This document shows, one piece after another, positions 6,659 to 11,913 of a DNA stretch of 11,913 nucleotides; position 1 is the first letter of the stretch, and each line of letters opens with the position of its first letter. The stretch spans positions 1 through 11,913 of the forward strand of contig ONFK01000026.1 of assembly GCA_900317065.1 (NCBI GenBank), given 5' to 3'. Below the pieces are notes generated by a model that was not told the DNA's origin, ran no database searches, and saw only the letters and a list, made by a program, of their open reading frames with translations. The position numbers and the translations under genes were made by a program. Origin of the DNA: an uncultured Bacteroidales bacterium. GTDB taxonomy: Bacteria; Bacteroidota; Bacteroidia; Bacteroidales; UBA932.

Positions 6659-7342
6659 ATGAAAAAGTATCTCATCCTCGCCATCGGCGTCGCAGTGCTG
6701 GCACTGGTGGCATCCGCATGCGGAAACAAGAAAAAGGCAGCTGCTGAAGCCCAGGCACAGGCTGAACAGGAAGCAGTTGCTGTAGAACAGGCAAAACAAG
6801 ATTCAATCAAAGTGGAAAAGAAACTTTCAGACCTGGCCGAAGAGCCAATTTTCGACATTGTTACCAATTACGGTGTCATCAAGATCAAACTCTACAAGGA
6901 TACCCCTCTGCACAAGGCCAATTTCGCGAAACTGGCGCTTTCCGGCTTCTATGACGGACTGCTCTTCCATCGCGTAATCAACGGCTTTATGATCCAGGGC
7001 GGCGACCCTCTTACCAAGGACCCTGCCAATGCCGACCGCTTCGGCACCGGCGGCCCCGGATACACGGTTCCTGCCGAAATCCTTCCTCAGTATCGCCACA
7101 AGAAAGGCGCTCTCGCAGCAGCGCGCCGCGGCGATGCGGCCAACCCCATGAAAGAATCCTCCGGCTCCCAGTTCTACATCGTGCAGAATGAGCAGACCTG
7201 CGCTCAGTTGGATGGCCAGTACACTGTGTTCGGCGAGACTATCGAGGGCCTTGATGTCATAGACAAAATTGCCGCTGTTGAGACCGACCGCCGCGACCGT
7301 CCTGTCAGTCAGGTAAAAATCGTTAGTATAAAAGCAGAATAA
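6659..7342 (+). CDS. Cyclophilin-type peptidyl-prolyl cis-trans isomerase, probable lipoprotein
   Basis: Speeds cis-trans isomerisation of prolyl bonds during folding of exported proteins. The 227-residue product begins MKKYLILAIGVAVLALVASACG: a lipoprotein-type signal with probable lipidated Cys21, though the -3 residue is Ala rather than the usual Leu. An Ala/Gln/Glu/Lys-rich, probably helical linker follows (24-62). The cyclophilin domain (about 63-225) has FHRVINGFMIQGGDP (103-117; catalytic Arg105, Gln113), SSGSQFYIVQ (167-176) and LDGQYTVFGE (184-193). The tryptophan preceding LDG in eukaryotic cyclophilin A is Gln183 here, common in bacterial members and linked to cyclosporin insensitivity. 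I chose the ATG at 6659 over 6644 because the signal peptide starts there. It lies 4 bases after the phosphatase stop and may help fold that large, cysteine- and proline-rich exported enzyme; that partnership is inference. Confidence 0.93.
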   Translation: MKKYLILAIGVAVLALVASACGNKKKAAAEAQAQAEQEAVAVEQAKQDSIKVEKKLSDLAEEPIFDIVTNYGVIKIKLYKDTPLHKANFAKLALSGFYDGLLFHRVINGFMIQGGDPLTKDPANADRFGTGGPGYTVPAEILPQYRHKKGALAAARRGDAANPMKESSGSQFYIVQNEQTCAQLDGQYTVFGETIEGLDVIDKIAAVETDRRDRPVSQVKIVSIKAE

Positions 7343-7345
7343 TTT

Positions 7346-7361
7346 TTGTGTACGAGCACAA
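7346..7361. repeat. Short inverted repeat next to the sigma-54-like promoter
   Basis: TTGTG (7346-7350) and CACAA (7357-7361) are inverted around six bases, immediately upstream of the sigma-54-like -24 box and 3 bases after the isomerase stop codon. It might be a protein-binding site or a weak hairpin. The spacing does not match a CRP site, which has eight bases between TGTG and CACA. Confidence 0.25.
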
Positions 7362-7378
7362 TTGGCACGATATTCGCA
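7362..7378 (+). promoter_or_regulatory. Near-consensus sigma-54 (-24/-12) promoter
   Basis: TTGGCACG-ATAT-TCGCA matches the RpoN consensus TTGGCACG-N4-TTGCA with one mismatch (C for T next to the invariant GC). The essential GG (7364-7365) and GC (7376-7377) are separated by exactly ten bases. Transcription would start near 7389 on the plus strand, in a spacer with no gene ahead except the convergent hexosaminidase. Many Bacteroidota encode RpoN. No enhancer-binding site can be identified. Confidence 0.4.
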
Positions 7379-7388
7379 ATAAATCAAT

Positions 7389-7472
7389 CGAATAGTTTTT
7401 TCATAGGTTAAATTTTAGGTTAGAATTGCGAACGCCTCCCGATGAGATATCGAGAGGCGTTCGGTTTTATTT
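7389..7472 (+). ncRNA. Possible small RNA between sigma-54-like promoter and terminator
   Basis: If the promoter at 7362-7378 is active, the transcript would run about 84 nt to the T-run of the terminator at 7429-7472. Its 5' half is unstructured and AU-rich, with a direct repeat of GGTTA (7407-7411 and 7418-7422); its 3' half is a stable stem-loop with a U-rich tail. This is the layout of many trans-acting small RNAs. No open reading frame of note lies in it. The alternative is that this is only the 3' untranslated region of the isomerase mRNA. Confidence 0.25.
7429..7472 (+). terminator. Strong intrinsic terminator after the isomerase gene
   Basis: CGAACGCCTC (7429-7438) pairs perfectly with GAGGCGTTCG (7454-7463). 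After a C.A mismatch, CGAT (7440-7443) pairs with ATCG (7449-7452) around a GAGAT loop. The tail is TTTTATTT (7465-7472). It ends the phosphatase-isomerase transcript just before the 3' end of the convergent hexosaminidase gene (stop at 7485-7487). Confidence 0.88.
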
Positions 7473-7484
7473 GCCGTAACCGGC

Positions 7485-9149
7485 CTACAGGCCTGGACGG
7501 TAGTTATATCCGAGGGCGTCCATGATCTTGAAGTGGAGACCTTCCATCTTGCGGGTGAAGTTCTCGTAACTGCGCTTTCCTGGCTCGGTCCATTGCACTT
7601 CGCTCAAAGCTTGCAGGCGTGGGATCAGCATGTAGTAGAGTTCGTATTCGTTGCGTATCCACTCCGTCCACACATTGCCCTGCACGCCAAGAATGTGCTT
7701 TGTCGCCTCGGCATCAATCTCATCGTAAGGCTCGAAACCATAAAGGTTCCTGGCGTCATAAGACTTCTTGGGAGGATAAGCCGCACCCACTTTCAAATCT
7801 TCTTCAGTAGCCCCCTGCTTGTAGTCGAAGTAGCAGTAGGTCGTAGGACTCATGATGACATCGAATCCCATTTTGGAAGCCTGGATGCCGCCCTTCGTCC
7901 CTCTCCAGGACATTACTGTGGCGCCTTCCCCCAAGTCACCCTCCAGAATCTCATCCCATCCGATAATCTTGCGGCCCTTGCCTGCAAGGTAGTCCTGCAC
8001 GCGTCCAGTCACATAGTTCTGCAACCGCTGTTCCTTGGTCGCGCCGTCGCCGTCCTTGAGGCCTAGTTCGGCAATCTTCGCCTGGCACGCAGGGCACTTC
8101 TCCCATTCCTTCTTGGGGCACTCATCTCCTCCTATATGGATGTATTCGGAGGGGAAGAGTTCGCATATCTCGTCCAGGACGTTGAAGATAAACTCAAAGG
8201 TGCTCTCCTTTCCAACGCAGAGAACCTGGTCGGAAACTCCCCATCTCGTCCAGACCTGGTAAGGGCCTCCGGTGCATCCGAGCCAGGGGTAGGAAGCCAG
8301 AGCGGCCAGCATGTGTCCGGGGAGGTCTATTTCGGGGATGACCGTAATTCCGAGGTTGTCCGCATATTCCACGATCTCCCGGATCTGCTCCTGGGTGTAG
8401 TATCCGCCATAGCGCTTGCCGTCGTGCTTGTCCCTGTCCTTGGTGGTCTGGGTGCCTGCGCGGAAAGCCCCGGTTTCGGTGAGTTCGGGATACTTCTTTA
8501 TCTCTACCCTCCAGCCCTGGTCTTCGGTCAGATGCCAATGGAAGCGGTTGATCTTGTATGCCGCGCAGACATCCAGGAAGCGCTTGACTGCCTCTACGCC
8601 GAAGAAGTGGCGGGCGCAGTCGAGGTGGATGCCCCTGTAGGGGAAACGGGGCTTGTCCTGAATGGTGCAGCAGGGGATGCTCCACTTGGCTCCGTAAGCG
8701 GGCTTTCCGCTGAAGATTTCGACGGGAAGCAACTGCTTGAAGGTGCTCAGGGCATAGAGGAAACCATTTTTGCCGGATGCCGTGATCTTTGCGGCATTGC
8801 TCACGATTTCAATTCTGTATTCTTCCTTGTCAAGCGTCGCATCCTTCAGGAAATATATGCCTTTCATGGCTTCGAGGGGCGTGCCGGAGTTCACCCCGGT
8901 CGCAACGGCGACGCTGGAGGTCTTGCCGCTGGCGAAGTTGATGTCGTCCGCCAGTTTGGCGATTGCGGCAACGCTTGCAGCATCGAGGAACGAATCGTAG
9001 TTGAAGTTCGCTCCCTTGATCTTGAAGCTGCCTTTGTTTACGCTAACGCTCTGCGGTTCAGGGATGATGTTCAGTTTTGTCTCTGCCTTTTTCGCCTGGA
9101 GGGATGCTCCCAGAATCAGGCAGACTGCTGCGATGATCGTTTTTCTCAT
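7485..9149 (-). CDS. Secreted beta-N-acetylhexosaminidase, glycoside hydrolase family 20
   Basis: Removes terminal beta-linked GlcNAc or GalNAc from glycans by substrate-assisted catalysis. The 554-residue product has a signal peptide (MRKTIIAAVCLILGASLQA), a GH20b-type alpha/beta domain (about 25-165) and the GH20 barrel (about 168-525). Visible signatures are RFPYRGIHLDCARHF (168-182; Arg172 contacts the substrate), FHWHLTEDQGWR (203-214), IPEIDLPGH (271-279), HIGGDECPK with the catalytic Asp342-Glu343 pair (338-346), and binding-site tryptophans in IIGWDE, MSWRG and GNVWTEW. The length fits single-module periplasmic or surface enzymes of gut Bacteroidota that trim host mucin or peptidoglycan-derived sugars; no carbohydrate-binding module is present. 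I chose the ATG at 9149 because it gives a signal peptide; the frame runs open to 9605 but there it is a shadow of the transporter gene. Its ATG overlaps the transporter's TGA, implying coupled translation. Confidence 0.95.
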   Translation of the reverse strand: MRKTIIAAVCLILGASLQAKKAETKLNIIPEPQSVSVNKGSFKIKGANFNYDSFLDAASVAAIAKLADDINFASGKTSSVAVATGVNSGTPLEAMKGIYFLKDATLDKEEYRIEIVSNAAKITASGKNGFLYALSTFKQLLPVEIFSGKPAYGAKWSIPCCTIQDKPRFPYRGIHLDCARHFFGVEAVKRFLDVCAAYKINRFHWHLTEDQGWRVEIKKYPELTETGAFRAGTQTTKDRDKHDGKRYGGYYTQEQIREIVEYADNLGITVIPEIDLPGHMLAALASYPWLGCTGGPYQVWTRWGVSDQVLCVGKESTFEFIFNVLDEICELFPSEYIHIGGDECPKKEWEKCPACQAKIAELGLKDGDGATKEQRLQNYVTGRVQDYLAGKGRKIIGWDEILEGDLGEGATVMSWRGTKGGIQASKMGFDVIMSPTTYCYFDYKQGATEEDLKVGAAYPPKKSYDARNLYGFEPYDEIDAEATKHILGVQGNVWTEWIRNEYELYYMLIPRLQALSEVQWTEPGKRSYENFTRKMEGLHFKIMDALGYNYRPGL

Positions 9150-9715
9150 ATCTGATAAATTATTAATCCTGCGATCCCTCCTGCCAATATGAGCAGGATG
9201 GGGTTGACTTTGAAGAAATAAGATGCAACGAAGGACACTCCCAGGATTACCCAGGAACTCCAGTCGCCGAAGTTCTCCTCGATTATCTCCATCCTCGGCA
9301 GGCATCCGTCCATCGAAAGCCGGAACATGAGGATGAGGGCCGCCGCGCCGATCAGGCCTGCCACCGCGGGCCTCAGGCCGGACATGATGTCGCCGAAAAG
9401 GGAGGTCCGGTGATATTTGTTGTATATGGAGATGATGCCGTAGAAGATGATGAAGGATGGCAGTACCAGCGCGAAAGTAGCCACGGCGGAGCCCGCTATC
9501 CCGGCCACTTCGTAGCCGGTGTATGTCGCGCAGTTGACCCCGATGGGCCCCGGCGTGCACTGCGAGATGGCCACGATGTCCGTGAACTGCCCTTCCGTAA
9601 GCCATGCGAACTTTGTCACCACCTGCGTCTGTATCAGCGACAGCATGGCGGCGCCTCCTCCGAAAGTGAAGAGCCCGATTACGAAGAAGGTGGCGAACAG
9701 TTGCAGATAAATCAT
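9146..9715 (-). CDS. CHR-family (chromate transporter) protein, second half of a pair
   Basis: A short-chain member of the chromate ion transporter family (CHR, TC 2.A.51), 189 residues with about six membrane segments. Short-chain members work in pairs, each equivalent to one half of a full-length ChrA. Family motifs are FTFGGGAAMLSLI (16-28), SQCTPGPIGVNCATYTGY (51-68) and GLRPAVAGLI (113-122). The family is known for chromate efflux, with sulphate-related anions as suggested partners, but most genomic members have no proven substrate. The start ATG (9715) overlaps the TGA of the upstream partner by ATGA, and its own TGA overlaps the hexosaminidase ATG in the same way. Confidence 0.88.
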   Translation of the reverse strand: MIYLQLFATFFVIGLFTFGGGAAMLSLIQTQVVTKFAWLTEGQFTDIVAISQCTPGPIGVNCATYTGYEVAGIAGSAVATFALVLPSFIIFYGIISIYNKYHRTSLFGDIMSGLRPAVAGLIGAAALILMFRLSMDGCLPRMEIIEENFGDWSSWVILGVSFVASYFFKVNPILLILAGGIAGLIIYQI

Positions 9716-10209
9716 TTCCGCTGCCGCGCCTCCTTCGCCATGCTGACGGCCGCCCCGGCCACTATGGTAACCAATATGATATATATGGGGGAAATCTTGA
9801 GGAAGGCTACGGCCACGAGCGAAGCTGCGAGGATCAGCCCTACGGCCACCGGCCGGATGCCGCGGAAGATGCTCATCACCGTCGGATTGTCCTTGATGCC
9901 CGTGAAGAGCATGGCGATGAGCAGGATTATCACGAAAGAGGGGAGGACTGCCCCGAGGCTGGCCGCGACGGCGCCTTTCATGCCCCGCAGCCTGTATCCG
10001 GAATAGATGGCCATGTTGACTGCGAGAATGCCGGGAGCGCTCTGCGCAAGGACAATGATATCCGGCATGTCCTCTTCCGAAATCCACTCGCGCTTGCGCA
10101 TCTCCGCTTCAATCAGGGGAATCATCGCGTATCCGCCGCCGATGGTGAAGGCGCCTATCTTTGCGAAGACGGCGAAGATGCTCCCGAGTGAAACCTTTGT
10201 TTTTTTCAT
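9712..10209 (-). CDS. CHR-family (chromate transporter) protein, first half of a pair
   Basis: The first short CHR-family subunit, 165 residues, slightly shorter than the common 180-200. Motifs parallel those of its partner: FTIGGGYAMIPLIEAEM (21-37), AQSAPGILAVNMAIYSGY (55-72) and GIRPVAVGLI (117-126), with hydrophobic helices at about 82-103, 121-137 and 141-155. The product is an inner-membrane protein that probably forms a heterodimer with the downstream subunit in antiparallel topology, as known for paired short-chain CHR proteins. The ATG at 10209 is the only start giving the conserved N-terminal helix. It heads the three-gene coupled operon and is divergent from the rRNA operon, with its start 37 bases from the rRNA -33 box. 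Confidence 0.88.
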   Translation of the reverse strand: MKKTKVSLGSIFAVFAKIGAFTIGGGYAMIPLIEAEMRKREWISEEDMPDIIVLAQSAPGILAVNMAIYSGYRLRGMKGAVAASLGAVLPSFVIILLIAMLFTGIKDNPTVMSIFRGIRPVAVGLILAASLVAVAFLKISPIYIILVTIVAGAAVSMAKEARQRK

Positions 10210-10215
10210 TGAGCA

Positions 10216-10223
10216 CGAAAATA
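10216..10223 (-). promoter_or_regulatory. Weak candidate -7 box for the CHR-hexosaminidase operon
   Basis: On the minus strand this reads TATTTTCG, matching TAnnTTTG at 5 of 6 fixed bases. It would start transcription within a few bases of the ATG at 10209, leaving almost no leader. No TTTG -33 box is present at the right spacing. The surrounding A-tracts make chance matches likely. Confidence 0.2.
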
Positions 10224-10276
10224 GTTAAAAAAAATGAAAAAAAAGTTTGGAGGTATCAAAAAAGTGCGTATCTTTG
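10224..10276 (+). promoter_or_regulatory. rRNA operon promoter with A-tract UP-like element
   Basis: TTTG (10246-10249), a spacer of exactly 19 bases, and TATCTTTG (10269-10276) form a perfect match to the primary Bacteroidota promoter (-33 TTTG, -7 TAnnTTTG). Two long A-tracts (10227-10234 and 10237-10244) lie directly upstream, where an UP element that binds the RNA polymerase alpha subunit would be. The start site should be at about 10280-10283, some 260 bases before mature 16S. No second promoter is seen in the leader. Confidence 0.9.
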
Positions 10277-10298
10277 CAGCCCGTTTCGGAAAAACGGT

Positions 10299-10313
10299 CA
10301 GTTCATTGATAAT
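10299..10313 (+). repeat. boxA-like element, copy 1
   Basis: CAGTTCATTGATAAT, identical at 14 of 15 bases to copy 2 at 10423-10437. It resembles the GTTCTTTGA-type sequence in Bacteroidota rRNA leaders, which I take as the equivalent of the boxA antitermination signal. It lies about 20 bases after the predicted transcription start. Confidence 0.45.
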
Positions 10314-10422
10314 GGTTGAATGCCGGCAGCTCCTGCGAAGCAGCGCAACAACGTTGCGGCCGCGGAGCGGCAAAAGTCCCCCTTCAGGGGGCGCAGGGGG
10401 TTGAAGGCCATTTTCATGAACG

Positions 10423-10437
10423 CAGTTCATTGAAAAT
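10423..10437 (+). repeat. boxA-like element, copy 2, within a hairpin
   Basis: CAGTTCATTGAAAAT, the second copy, 124 bases after the first. It can pair with the sequence just before it: TTTTCA (10411-10416) with TGAAAA (10431-10436) and TGAAC (10417-10421) with GTTCA (10425-10429), one T bulged, GCA loop. When folded, the boxA-like sequence would be hidden. Confidence 0.45.
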
Positions 10438-10540
10438 ACTGGAAGAACAAGTACAAGCAAGTACCGAGAACAAAATAGATCGAGAGCGTCAATTCAAGAG
10501 ATTGAAAAGAGTGCCGGAATCAAGCTGAGATATAGAATAT

Positions 10541-11913
<1,373 letters not shown>

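Larger units (their letters stand above)
10283..10540 (+). other. rRNA leader (pre-16S 5' region)
   Basis: Non-coding leader between the rRNA promoter and mature 16S. It contains two boxA-like elements (10299-10313 and 10423-10437). Between them lies a GC-rich block with consecutive hairpins: CTGC 10333-10336 / GCAG 10340-10343, CGCAAC 10344-10349 / GTTGCG 10353-10358, and CCCCC 10378-10382 / GGGGG 10387-10391. After the second element the leader is A- and G-rich up to 16S and should hold the 5' strand of the 16S processing stem; the partner strand lies beyond the window. No protein gene is supported here. Confidence 0.7.

Noticed and set aside
7343..7361. TGTG-N6-CACA as a CRP/FNR-type site
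   Set aside because: CRP-type sites have eight bases between TGTG and CACA, and the flanking A/T positions do not fit; kept only as an inverted repeat.
8136..9155. 339-residue plus-strand frame opposite the GH20 gene
   Set aside because: Antisense of a gene with intact GH20 motifs in order; no start context or promoter, and the product resembles no known protein.
9150..10087. Upstream extensions of the hexosaminidase frame (to 9605) and of the second CHR frame (to 10087)
   Set aside because: These stretches are Arg/His-rich out-of-frame readings of the transporter genes; real starts with signal peptide or membrane helix lie at 9149 and 9715.
10206..10460. 84-residue minus-strand frame across the rRNA promoter and leader
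   Set aside because: It covers the perfect rRNA promoter and leader hairpins, is of odd composition, and has no homology I recognise.

Overview
The window looks like a core chromosomal segment of a Bacteroidota member, most likely an uncultured gut-type Bacteroidales. Four things point there: the partial 16S rRNA gene has Bacteroidales-like sequence; promoters fit the TTTG / N19 / TAnnTTTG pattern of the phylum (a perfect copy precedes the 16S gene); start codons sit in A-rich contexts without Shine-Dalgarno motifs; and the ribosomal proteins carry Bacteroidota-style tails. I cannot place it to genus without a database.

Layout: (1) 1-2448, plus strand: 3' end of rpsI, a structured 158-base spacer, rpsB, tsf and an intrinsic terminator. 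(2) 2502-4038, minus strand: an oligosaccharide flippase-type membrane protein, convergent with tsf; a long symmetric stem-loop lies between them. (3) 4039-4176: a divergent promoter region with two opposed -7 boxes two bases apart. (4) 4177-7342, plus strand: an exported 825-residue protein with two complete histidine acid phosphatase domains, followed 4 bases later by a cyclophilin-type peptidyl-prolyl isomerase lipoprotein. (5) 7343-7484: a spacer with a strong intrinsic terminator and, unexpectedly, a near-consensus sigma-54 promoter that together could define an RNA of about 80 nt. (6) 7485-10209, minus strand: a translationally coupled operon of two short CHR-family (chromate transporter) halves and a secreted GH20 beta-N-acetylhexosaminidase, each joined to the next by an ATGA overlap. 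(7) 10210-11913: a divergent rRNA promoter, a leader with a duplicated boxA-like element around a GC-rich hairpin cluster, and about 1.37 kb of 16S rRNA running off the end.

Together the genes cover translation (rpsI, rpsB, tsf, rRNA), envelope polysaccharide export (flippase), and periplasmic or outer-surface scavenging and folding (double phosphatase, isomerase lipoprotein, hexosaminidase). I see no mobile element, CRISPR array, tRNA or phage gene. The most notable items are the double-phosphatase fusion, the sigma-54-type promoter in a short intergenic region, the folded rpsB leader with a possible pseudoknot, and the coupling of a CHR transporter pair to a hexosaminidase.
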